From: Hirsutella rhossiliensis
Taxonomy: Eukaryota; Ascomycota; Sordariomycetes; Hypocreales; Ophiocordycipitaceae
Assembly (NCBI RefSeq): GCF_020360975.1
Contig: NW_025408678.1
Span: 2,046,001-2,110,000, forward strand
Direction of reading: 5' to 3'
DNA length: 64,000 nucleotides
The position numbers and the translations under genes were made by a program. Shown piece by piece: positions 49,906 to 59,911 of the stretch (positions are counted from its first letter, which is position 1; the number at the start of each line of letters is the position of its first letter). The notes under the pieces are model-generated. The model did not search any database. It saw only the letters and a program-made list of their open reading frames with translations, and was not told the DNA's origin.

Positions 49906-51290
49906 TCTTAGGAACAATCATGTTATAGGCATTTACGTGGCAAGGGTCTGCGTAGTAACTATGCAGTGACCCCAGCCCCCAAGTGCACAGCATTAAGAGG
50001 GAAAACTGTGCGAGAGTAGCTCTACCTGGCCTCTTCCCTGGTAGAAGGGGCGTGCCTACATATATGATATGCCTAGGTCTCCGGCGAGGCTGTAGCCCGC
50101 AGGCTAGGGTCACCCCATAGTGACATGACAGCTACGGACTACGAATTAAGTTAAGTTAGAAGTGGGTGCAAAAGTGAACGCCTACAATACGCAGCCTCGC
50201 TGGAAGGGGCTTGTAGCTAGCCTCCTCAAACTCTTCTCCCTTTCACAGCACGTTTTGCATTCCAGGCATGTCGCCGCCGCCTATAATGGACAACTGGGAC
50301 TACAGTTTCACAACCCTCTGGCGATACAACGGCCCAGCCGCCGCCACTAAGTCACTTGGTCTTCGGTTTGGTCGATTAGATAATCTGGAAGGTCCCTTTT
50401 CCGATGAACCTCCGGGCCATCCCTCTGCGGTAGGGAAGTGTCAAACTATATAGGGGTCTGCTGGTACCGATGCGCGCTCGCCCCACACTAAGGCGGCTGC
50501 TAATAACTACTTGGTCCCCTATTTGGTATTGCGGCACGCTCTTTGGGACAGTGATGTTATTGAATTGGAGGCAAATTGGATTAGACTGGATTAGACAGAA
50601 AAATGGCTGGACTGGATTCCGATTCTCGAAGAATTGGATTGGATTTGATCGATTGGCAGCGGTTCTGGAGCTCCAATAGTCTAACCCGATAAACAAATAA
50701 CTTAGTCTAAGTCCAATTTGGTACCCCAACAAGCACCTTGTCGCTGGTTACGACACCTCGCTCACCGACGTTCTGTGGCACCACCTCCGACGGACGAGGT
50801 AATTACCCTTGGGGTAAAATAGGAACTGGATCCGTTCTGGGTATCCTAGAGGGCCCCGACGCGCCGTTCTAGACTGGACTGGAGCGAGGCTCGGATCCAG
50901 CTACAATCCAATCCAATAACATCACTGCTTGGGAACCCTCCCGAGCGGACATGTATATCAAGTAATTACTCCGTGCTCCGTACCGAGTGTGAAGATGCGG
51001 ACATAGGACGGGTCTCTCCCCGTTTAAATTCCACGATATATATTTCGTAGTTGCCGCCCGGGCCTTATCGCTATTCATCAACTACGCAACGCCTATTCTG
51101 TTTCGACTTTTATATGCTTCATGCGAAACTGTCGACATGTATTCTGTCACCACCCTTATAGAATTAATTAACCTACAACTTAGCACGCCATATAGGCATA
51201 ATAAACCTATAGCTATCCTTAGATTTTATAACCTTAAGTATGCAAGAGACCATAATTAACTATAATCCTAATCAAGGGTTATAATATATC
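49906..51290. other. Gene-poor DNA of normal composition
   Basis: Short open frames exist on both strands but none resembles a protein. A GGATTGGATT-type simple tract occurs at 50560-50660. A 21-bp inverted repeat (50549-50569 and 50907-50927, one mismatch) brackets part of it. A mildly RIPed patch lies at 51130-51300. Confidence 0.5.
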
Positions 51291-51296
51291 TTTTAG

Positions 51297-52030
51297 TTAA
51301 GCCGGGACGTACGATGGCATTGCATCGGGCCCGAGCATGGCGCCAACCTCCCTGCCATTGGCCGCGCTGGCGCCGTCGCATACGCCTCGCAGCACCGGCC
51401 GCAGGAGCGTCGCCATTGCCAGATGGCTGCCGTGGCGCACCTGGATCCTGTTGGCAACGAGGACCGAGACCACAGCGAGAAATAGCTGGAAGCCCACGGT
51501 GAGGCCCAGGATGTAGTGTATCTTGTTCCAGCCGAGTATCTCTAGCGAGATGCCCCTGATAGGCACGCGCCCCGGGTATATAGACACAGGAGTTTGACCT
51601 GGCTGTTATAGCAATGACGCCCAATGCAAATTGTTCTAAGTCGCCCTGTAGGCCGAATCGGAAAAATAGCACGGCGGGATAGCTCTGGAACTGCATCTGC
51701 TCGGCGTCATCATCGACGTCGCCTCGGAGCGCGATGGCGGGAGCGGCTAGGCGCGAGAGGCTGGTGCCCAGCTTGTGCTCCTTGATGACCCGCGTTGGCG
51801 ACAGGACCGACGGTAATATTACACCTAAAGTACCAGGGATCCGTCTCCGAAGCCTCCAAAGCCGTTGCAATGCTCCATGTATCGCCTGACTCGTCGGCCT
51901 GGGCTTCCTTTGCCTTTCCCATCAAGTTTGACCGCTGCAGATGCATGAGTGCCGCTGTTCACCTGACCTTGACGAGGAAAGGGCTGCTGTTGCTGGCATT
52001 CTGGACCTTCGGGCGCCCCGGTTACGGGCC
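51297..52030 (-). pseudogene. Pseudogene of a fungal membrane protein (C-terminal part)
   Basis: Three minus frames join into one protein-like reading. The first (51946 to about 51800) gives 'ESGDTWSIATALEASETDP' and 'WYFRCNITVGPV'. The second (about 51800-51610) gives 'EHKLGTSLSRLAAPAIALRG' and 'FQSYPAV'. The third (51587-51300) gives 'GISLEILGWNKIHYILGLTV', a membrane segment 'LAVVSVLVANR' and a C-terminus 'LAMATLLRPVLRG'. This order is familiar from conserved fungal transmembrane proteins of unknown function (recognised from memory). Two frameshifts and a TGA upstream of 51946 (about 51960) break it. The N-terminal part was not found. It has normal base composition, so it decayed by indels rather than RIP. 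Confidence 0.55.
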
Positions 52031-52955
52031 TTCAACGGCGGAGCATCTGCTTATGTTGCCCGCCCGAAACGAAATATAATCTAATATTACATATAGAAAT
52101 ATATATATGTCTTATGGGCGGGGAGCATGGCCGGGGCAGGACTAAGCTGATCTTATAAGATCATTAGTGGATCTATTGATATAGGCCCCGTCGCCCTCAT
52201 TAAATGAGTCTTTATAGCCAAACGCTGCACTTAAATTAAGCTTAAGCCAAAAATGCTATAGTCAAACACCTCCTTGTTCCCTTTATTGGAGCTGGAGTAC
52301 AAGTCAAGGGATGAGGCAAGCCTGTAATTCGGGATTAGGCAGAGCTAGGAAGACTAAAAGCCGCTAGAAGTTCCAGCGCACTGCACGAAGGATTACCACC
52401 GGTCGTCCCTAGGTGCCTCACGGGTATTTGTTTTAGTTATTATGTTTTTAATTATTATATCACGTATATCACAGCTTTTTATCACAACTTCTGAAATGCC
52501 GGATCACTGCCACTGCTGCGCCGCTGCTACGCCGGATCAAGGTATATTATATATTGTCGCACGCTGCATACACGTCTCCACTCCGCCTTACTTCTTGAAT
52601 TCTTGTCACCTCGGTGTGTATGGATTCTCCGCCCCGCAAGCAGAACCGCCTAGTCCTCCAGCTTTAATGCCTCATCGAGTCACAAACCGCCTCGCCCGTG
52701 TGTGGCATAGATCTGCCGTTACGCAGTAAGCCACGCGATATACAGCAACGGGCATGGCTCCAGGAAAGGGGCGGCAATGGCACCCAACCCCGCGGACGAG
52801 GCGCGACTAACGCCCTCGAAACAGGAGCCGATGACTCCCCCGACCGCAGCTAGAGAAGCGCTCCTCCGGCAGGCCCCACGCGACGGCCTTGCCGAATTGC
52901 AGTTGCGACGATGAGCACAGCAACCCAACGACTCTCTATTCGGCTCCACATGTAG
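52031..52955. other. Gene-poor stretch
   Basis: Contains a mildly RIPed patch at 52080-52260. Short frames on both strands (for example 52719-52976 minus) are not supported as genes. Confidence 0.45.
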
Positions 52956-53350
52956 CCATAGCACCGACACTAACACCGACTAGCTAGATACTATAGTGGG
53001 AGACGCAGCAGACAAACCCGAGACCCATGAACTAGACGACCTGCCCGAGGCTTAAGACCTAGCAGTAACGGTCGGCAGAGAGACTCATCTCTGCCTTGAT
53101 GGAAGCGCAGCAGGCAAAGCTGACCGTCTTTCGCGCACTCTACACCGCCTTCGACCAGACGGCTGCCTACCCTCGGGCCCTGCGCTCAACTTCGCCAAGG
53201 ACTTTTCACGCGGCTTCCTCAGCTACTAGGAAGACGCGCTCAACAGCCCCCACACTCCACACGCGCCGGCAAGAACGTCAACAACCGCCACTGACGAGAC
53301 AAGACGGTCAACGCACCGACCTACGCCTCTATGGCCTGGAAGGGGATGGC
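52956..53350 (+). pseudogene. Possible remnant of a non-LTR retrotransposon ORF1
   Basis: A plus frame from 52956 reads 'TDTNTD', stop, 'LDTIVGDAADKPETHELDDL'. After a frame change it gives 'MEAQQAKLTVFRALYTAFDQ' (53099). Then another frame gives 'LNFAKDFSRGFLSY', stop, 'EDALNSPHTPHAPARTSTTA' and 'PTYASMAWKG'. This type of Ser/Thr/Pro-rich N-terminal protein is seen in fungal Tad-like LINE ORF1 products (recognised from memory). At least two frameshifts and several stops are present. No reverse transcriptase follows, since the downstream DNA leads into the peptidase gene. Confidence 0.35.
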
Positions 53351-53677
53351 CTGGCTAGGGTGATATTTAGTATATATTATAAGTCCTCGCCGTATTATAA
53401 CAATCTTCCAATCCTTCGTACGGCGCAGCAGTGGCAGTGAGGTCACTCTGAGCCTCGCAAAAGATCACATGTGCCTAAGAAGCCATGGCATCCTCGAGGG
53501 ACCCGCACACCGTCGCCAATGATGCGCTCCTAGAGTCCGAAGCTATGATTGCAACTTAAAAGCCTCGAAAGAGTACCAAGTTTACAGCCATTTTCAGAGC
53601 ACCAAGTTTACAGCAATTTTCAGAGCATGCAGACTGTCTTATTCACTCGGCACTTGTACTAAACTTATATACTCACC
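53351..53677 (+). promoter_or_regulatory. Upstream region of the peptidase gene
   Basis: A near-duplicate pair 'GAGTACCAAGTTTACAGCCA' / 'GAGCACCAAGTTTACAGCAA' lies at 53571-53615, two tandem units of about 28 bp. A TATA-like TTATATA (53665-53671) stands a few bases before the ATG. Start context is TCACCATGC. Confidence 0.4.
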
Positions 53678-55972
53678 ATGCGAATTCTTGTCACGCTCGC
53701 TCAGTATGCGCTCCCGGCTCTCGCTCTGGCTCACCGCCGCCAGAGTACAAACGGCACCAGCTTGGATCCTTGCGGTCTCGTCGGCGAATATTTCGATTAT
53801 GTTGCCGGCCAGTTAGGGAATCAGACCTCGCAAGCAGTTAGACCTGGCCAGCTAGCCCAAGACTGTCTCTTGTCTTTTCCTTATGACCGCGACTTCGCCA
53901 ACAAAACCATCCGGGAGCTCAGGAAGTACGTCGAGTTCCGATCGAGCCTAGAGCTCCTAAAGAATCCGCCAAAAACATATATGTCCAGAGCAGTAGACAT
54001 TGTTGGCGGCCTTGAAAGGATCGGCGAGAAGGATTACAGCAGCTAATATAAGTTCGATCTCGACCTCCAGCGGCTCTTCACCTCCGCTCACGACAGTCAT
54101 TTCGATTACAAACCTTGTTCACTAGGGCTCTTCTACTCCTCTCAACATGGCGCCCACTTGGTATCCGTCTCTAAAAACGGGCTAGATCTGCCCGACCTCT
54201 ACCTTTATAGCGACATCAGCAGCTCACGAGGCAGTGTCAACGCTTCTCCCATTGCTAGCATCAACGCGCAAGGTGCAATGCAATATGTTGAAACAGCTAG
54301 TGCTGCGAGCGTGGAGCAAGATCCAGACGCTCGGTGGAACTCTTTAATGATGAATAAGGCAGGAAGACCCTCTGGCTTGGCAGTGACATCCTTGTGGCCG
54401 GGAGCGAACCAAACAACCATTGCACTACGTGACGGCTCAGTTAAGGTGTTTGACACAGTGGCGAGCCTTAGCCTCAATATTTCCTCGACTGCTTTTACCA
54501 CTTCACGGCATGTTTTCGATGCTACATGCGGCTCTCCGTCGTTCCTAGCGAGCCTAAACGCTGACTCAGACGATGAAGGGCCGTTCCAAACAGGTCCTGA
54601 GGGCTATCCTGAGCCACGGATTCGCGACGACCTTAACCAGATCTTAGGGTTTGATTTAGATTCTGAAACAGTCGTCATGCGAATTCCTACATTTGGAAGA
54701 TCAAACAACTCGGCAACTGTTGCAAAGAAGGCCACCGAAATCATTACTCAGGCAAAAGCCTCCGGCCGAAGCAAGCTCATCGTTGACGTCTCTGGCAATA
54801 ATGGCGGCGAACAAAATCGCTACTTTAATAACTTCTCCCTCTTGTTCCCAGATCCATTTCCCTACGATGCGCTACGCATTCGAAGGAGCGATAGCACTGC
54901 AATCATGGCCAAATTTCTAGAATCACCTTCGGCCAACGATTCAAATACGAATGTGTCTTTGAATTACCAAGATTTCTTAAGACCAGATCGGCAACGAGGC
55001 TTCTCGTCTCTGGCCGAGTTCCTTGGGGAGGAAGAGATTTCTGGGACGAAACTTACCGCTCTCCACACAGTCAACTTTACCAAAGAGTCGACCGCAGAGA
55101 GGCCGATTCGCGGACATGGAGCCGCTCTCGGTGACATTAACAAGACGCTTGGGTATGGGCCTGAAGATGTACTTATTATCACCGACGGCTATTGCCATTT
55201 ATCTTGTGCTGCCTTTGTCGATCTGTTGAGCCATATTGCCAAGGTTCGAACCGTGGTTTTCGGCGGTCGCCCGCAGCTCGGACCCATACAAGGAATTAGG
55301 GGTGTTCGAGGCGGAAATGTCGTCCAGTTTTCTGCACTTGCAGAGTTGGCACGCGAGGTGGTTTCTACGGAAGCCACTAACCACACTACCACTAACCTTA
55401 CCGGTGACTGGTTCACCGATGCTGATAGGGAGCTCGCCAAGACAAAGCTCCCCGGGTTTGACGCTTCATTCGGCTTGGCAAGATCGGTTAACTTTCAAAA
55501 TAAATACTATATGGACAACGGCAATCTTTTCCTTCAATTCGATTATCAATCTGCCGAGTGCCGACTTTTCTTCACCGCGGACAACGTCAACTCGCCTGCC
55601 ACGGCCTGGGCCGCCGCCAAGAAAGCCATCTGAGGGGGCGGTACTTGTGTTGAGGCATCACCTGCACCAGAGGGCAAGAGGCCGGCGACAGGGCTTTGGA
55701 GTGCCTCCATTTCGACCGACACTACCGATTCAATCGCAACTGCGCATACTCGGACCCAAACCAAGAACACCAGCTTGGCTTGCAACACCTTAGGCACCGC
55801 CCTTGCCACCGGCCCCAAGGAGATAGATGCTGTCTTATCCGCCAAGGTCAAGGGCGCTACACCAACTCCGGGCCCTGCTGCCAATGTTAAACAAGGCTTG
55901 CACCGCTCTGAGGCTGTCGCATCACGGCAGACCTATATTAATGCAAGGGACCCCGGCCCCCTACGCATATAA
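53678..55972 (+). pseudogene. S41-family (CPAF-like) secreted peptidase gene with two in-frame stops
   Basis: One frame runs 764 codons from ATG 53678 to TAA 55970-55972, interrupted by TAA at 54044-54046 and TGA at 55631-55633. Sequence on both sides of each stop is family-like: before the first 'AVDIVGGLERI', after it 'YKFDLDLQRLFTSAHDSHF' (the HDxHF catalytic-His region) and 'LYLYSDI'. Codons 367-377 read LIVDVSGNNGG, the S41 core. Codons 502-513 read TDGYCHLSCAAF, the nucleophile region. The C-terminal part 'GGGTCVEAS' after the TGA is where the family usually has W-G-x-G-x-C-V. Residues 1-18 form a signal peptide. The first stop fits CAA to TAA and the second TGG to TGA. Family members cleave peptides in the secretory pathway or outside the cell. 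An intron removing the first stop is possible but would delete conserved residues. Confidence 0.8.
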
Positions 55973-56475
55973 GACACCGCGGCCTCTTAGGCACCTATTT
56001 AAGGAGGCCTAAGAGCCCTTCCCCTAGCTAGTAAGAGGACAGATAAGTTATATATATATATATTATTTAAGCCCCCCTATTATGCCCTCCTTTATACCTA
56101 TAGCTACGCCTCCGCGCTAGTAAATACGATATTATAAGCCTAGTATATATTACTTAACGCTACGCCTAAATTACTATACTATATATATCGCGCCCGTAGT
56201 AAGGCGCGGCTATAGGAGGAGGGAAGACTATTATTATAAGCCTTTTCTTTTAATCTTCTTAATAAGGGGCGACTTGGGTATATAGCCTATAGAACCCCTT
56301 ACCTATAAAAAGGGGTAATATTAGCTATAACGCTATAAGCCTACGAGACTGCTAATTTTTCTCCTTTAAAGAAACAAGAAAACTCTAAAAACAACGCTAT
56401 CTTAGCTTTAAACTAAAATATTGCCCGAGGTTTTACTCAGATCTTCGCCACTTTGTCTCATATTTGCCCTCGACT
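55973..56475. other. Small RIP-like island between two genes
   Basis: From about 55985 to 56420 the composition is again AT-rich and poor in CpA/TpG, with TATATATATA at 56050. It begins with an inverted repeat (GCGGCCTCTTAGGCACC / GGAGGCCTAAGAGCC, 55979-56015). It looks like a remnant of a small repeat. Confidence 0.5.
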
Positions 56476-56862
56476 ATGTCACGCCCGAATTGCACTCCTA
56501 TAGGCACCCTCCCCGACCTCGAGATCTTAGACATTCCCGCAAATATTAGCTATTTTATCGTCTCTGGATATAACTCGAGTCACGCCTTCGCTGAATGCTG
56601 CGCGCCTAGCCCCGTTAGGCTTGCTAATGGATGCTACGAGTGGTGCGAAATTCCGGAAATCTACTATCAAAAGCTGTCATCGAATCTCCAGCAAGTAGCT
56701 GCCTCGTCCTTCAAGGCCTGCCGGAGGAGCAAGGGGTCGCTTGCTGGTTCTATTTCTGCCGTACATATAAGCACGGCAGGACGTCTCCTAGTGCCACGCT
56801 CGCCAGGGCTTGGAATTTGGTTATGGTTAATAATTATGTTAGCTTGGTGGGCGCGAGGGTAG
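56476..56862 (+). CDS. Small Cys-containing protein with hydrophobic C-terminus, unknown function
   Basis: 128 codons plus stop. The first ATG of the frame is at 56476; the frame stays open upstream only to a TTG. Residues about 39-58 hold a CC-x4-V-x5-CYEWC-like pattern (AECCAPSPVRLANGCYEWCE), a signature I associate with small secreted or GPI-type proteins of ascomycetes. Further features are 'FKACRRSKG' and a strongly hydrophobic end (GIWLWLIIMLAW), suitable for a membrane or GPI-anchor signal. No N-terminal signal peptide is seen, so the true start could be an upstream exon. No neighbour suggests a role. An overlapping frame (56631-56927) is judged a shadow. Base composition is normal. 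Confidence 0.6.
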   Translation: MSRPNCTPIGTLPDLEILDIPANISYFIVSGYNSSHAFAECCAPSPVRLANGCYEWCEIPEIYYQKLSSNLQQVAASSFKACRRSKGSLAGSISAVHISTAGRLLVPRSPGLGIWLWLIIMLAWWARG

Positions 56863-58510
56863 GCCGTCTAAGGAATATGCATAATTCAGCCCGAAGGGCG
56901 TTTTACTCAGTCAGAAAGAAAGTATAAAACCTCATCTGATTAGCTAATTGGCCTGGCCTGTGCTCAACTCGTGTGCGAATTGGTCGAATGTTAACGCCAC
57001 CAGATGAAGGCCTTGCCACAACCGCCCCCTGCCGACGGCAATGAGTTGGACAGACTGTGCAATAATATCACTGTCACATTACTAAGGATTAGAGCGATGG
57101 TGTCGAACGTTCTAGATAACAACGTCACCTAAGCAGCCTAGGTGGCAAGTGGCAACATCGCCACCTAATATAGCTGCGACGAGGAGGGTAGTACCCTCCA
57201 CGGAAGACTCCTATACAAACGGCAGACCCACTACTAAAGACAGGGGGTATCCTCCACGGAGAATTTGGCGTTCAATAGAGGGTACGTTAAATGGCAGTTT
57301 AAGAGCATACAATTGTATAGGGAGAAAGCCTAAAAATACACGATTTAAATTATCTAATTTGCAGATGCAAGCTAAGCGTATTGAGTGAGAAATAAGCAGT
57401 TGTCGATTTAGTAAAATATTTTTTAATAGTGACGATAATAGGGTTGTATATCGCGCGAATGCCGATAAGGGAAAAGGCGGTGGCCAATAGGATCGAAGCC
57501 GACCTAGTGCAAGGACAGCCTAGCGCGAGATTAGGCCCGTTTTCAACCCCATATGAAAACCCAAAGCCAGCGGGCCAAGGAGATAGTGTCACGTGCGGGC
57601 GTGACCAGCCACACATCCCCAGCTTTTTTCGGCCGGTTAGGCAGGCACGTCGGCCGGTTAATTAGTCCCCCCATTTTTAAACCTTAGTGTCAAACATAGC
57701 AAATGCCACTTGACCACTAGCAAAATAGGGGCATCCCCGATAGAGTTATTATTGGTATAATTTATATGTCTTCCTCCTGCTGACACTTACACAGCACAAC
57801 TCACTCGCGTCCACCCTCTGCACTTCTTCTGCCATGTGACATCAAGGCCTGTTAGACGTCATCCAGGCCCTGCTTTACAAGCAGATGTCAGCTGTTTCCC
57901 ACTACCTGCAAACGAGGCAAAAGGCGGGTTAAATCATAGCATGCCGGTACGTTAACAGTTTTCGTCCTCTGATCCTGATTATATTTCAAATCATGTCTTT
58001 GAAAGGCCGATCTACATGTAAGCTAAACGGAAACCTAGTCCTTCGAATGTTATATTTAGCTGCTATCTTCGACTCCAGCTGGCTATAAGAAAAGGTATAT
58101 ACATGATGCGTCAACCTGGGCGGGTGCTGCACATTACGGTATTGGCATTCAGCCAGCTCCCCTATGATCAAAGCAGCCAGCCCCATAGCCGCCAACTGAA
58201 TATAGTCCCACCCCATTTATCGCTCCCTACCTTTCTCAACTGCTTGCAGTAAGATTGGCCAGTAGTACCTCCTCTACAGTATGTAGCCAGCAAGTACTTA
58301 AAGCGGGGCTACGATCGGAAAGGAAATACCGAGATATGGGTAAATAGAGACGCCTACGTCTACGCGACCCTCGGAACAATTGAACCGATAGCCCCCCGTT
58401 ATTCACCGTCTGCTTCATCGAGCTTGGACTTCTCACAATAACTACGTCGCGCCAAGTCTCGACGACGAACTTCTATTCATGAATGAGAGGATGATTCTGC
58501 CAGTCTGAAG
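56863..58510. other. Intergenic DNA
   Basis: No supported gene. 'CTCCACGG' occurs twice near 57195 and 57255 in a short imperfect repeat. A minus-strand frame at 57986-58216 begins 'MGWDYIQLAAMGLAALIIGE' and is hydrophobic at the start, but there is no other support. A weak AT-rich patch lies at 57340-57460. Confidence 0.45.
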
Positions 58511-59684
58511 TTACTTGGTACAGGCAACATGAGGCCGGGCATCGGCATTTTCATGGCGGTTGGAGACGCTGTTCCCTTCAATACCATTGATAGCATTTCC
58601 AGAAGAACCGCCTTCACCCACGGTACCACGACCGATAGCAACGACCTGGCCACGAGTAGCAACATCAGGCACACTGATAGATCCCCCGCACTTCCAAGTT
58701 CACGAAAAGGTCTTCGAGACTTTTCCTGTCCGGGGGGCTGTACGACACCGAAACGTTCTCGGTGGAGATGCCGCCGACAGGGCATTTTGCCCCCGCTTTG
58801 CCGCAGCCTTCGACGATGTAAATGATGGATATTGTGGCGCTGATAGTCCCGCTTTGCATCGCCTTGAGGCAGGGCAGTCTGCTGAGCTGGGGCCACGAGG
58901 TCTGCCGGGCAGATAACAGTTTAAGGGGTAATGGTCCTGGTAGAAGATTCGCCCTTGGATGCACGGCACCAAACCTGTGTAGGTGGCGACTGGGAATACC
59001 ACATCCGAGGCAATGATAGTTGCCATCTTAATTGGGGCTGGAGGGACGCTCGAGGGGCTTGATTCACTGGAGCTGGTGAGGCCTGTTGTAACTTGAGAGC
59101 TAAAGTCTCCCGAAGAGCTCCGGGGGGTCCCTGATGCACCAGGCTCGCCGGTCTGTTGGGCTTTCATACCCGGTGATGAACTCGACAGAGAAGACTCGGC
59201 TCGTACGGAGCTGGAGCTAGTTGTGTCGCTCGTAGAGCTCGTTGAAGGCTTGGAATCAGGCTTGTCGGTGGCCTTGACTATGTTTTCAGCGGCGGCCACG
59301 GTGATGTCTGTCGCCGACGGCTTCGTCACCTTGGAACTGGTGCCTGTAGGCACCTTCGGGGCAACTATGCCTGCAGCGAGAGGCTTGTTTGGGGCACCGA
59401 CAGGGGTAATGTCTGGCTTAGGCATCTCGAACTTGGCGCTCGTCCCAATTGCCAACAAAACCCTTCCCTTCGAGCCATTGGTGACCACAGTGGCCGGCAA
59501 CGGCGCCTACGTTGTCTGTAGACTATCGGAGAGCTGAATCTACAGCAACAACGCCGCAGACACAGGCTAGAGCAGCCGTTGCCAGAACAAGAGAGGCATG
59601 AATCACTTGGCGCAAAGTTATGGGCCGAGACCGGGCTTTGATATTTCGGCCACTCCCAGCACACCCACTAGGCCGCCATGCCAT
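58511..59684 (-). pseudogene. Frameshifted gene for a Ser/Thr-rich anchored or secreted protein
   Basis: From ATG 59684 the N-terminus gives a basic stretch, then a hydrophobic segment (VIHASLVLATAALACVCGVV), a signal anchor. The middle (59500 to about 58880) is Thr/Ser/Pro-rich, including SSTSDTTSSSSVRAESSLSS, followed by 'ASDVVFPVATYTGLVPCIQG'. Next comes a Cys-containing domain in another frame (58884-58700): 'SGTISATISIIYIVEGCG', 'KCPVGGISTENVSVSYSP', 'SLEDLFVNLEVRG'. After a shift at a G run (about 58683-58687) a Gly-rich tail 'ISVPDVATRGQVVAIGRGTV' runs to TAA at 58511. Third-position bias supports each piece. There are two or three frame changes, one near 59540 that could be an intron. 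I call it a likely pseudogene; sequencing error at homopolymers is the alternative. Function unknown, probably cell-wall or cell-surface. Confidence 0.5.
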
Positions 59685-59911
59685 TATGCCTCATTGGGCC
59701 ACTCATTGTCACGCAAGGCCTTGCCCATTCGTGCCACTAGGGCAGTAGCCTAAGCAAGATAAATAAGGCGACGGATCCGCTGATGGTTGACTGGCCACAC
59801 CACCTCCCTTCGTTTATCGAGTTACCTGTCTAATCATTCCTACAGGCGTTGCCAAGATCGTGGCCAACTTCAAATTCGCTCGTCATCTATCCATTCGTTA
59901 GAAGTCCAACC

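Noticed and set aside
54158..55633. Peptidase gene starting at 54158
   Set aside because: Position 54158 is a TTG inside the longer frame. The signal peptide and conserved N-terminal part lie upstream of the in-frame stop at 54044, so this is not a true start.
57986..58216. Small minus-strand membrane protein gene
   Set aside because: Only one hydrophobic stretch and no conserved motif; codon pattern does not stand out from chance frames.
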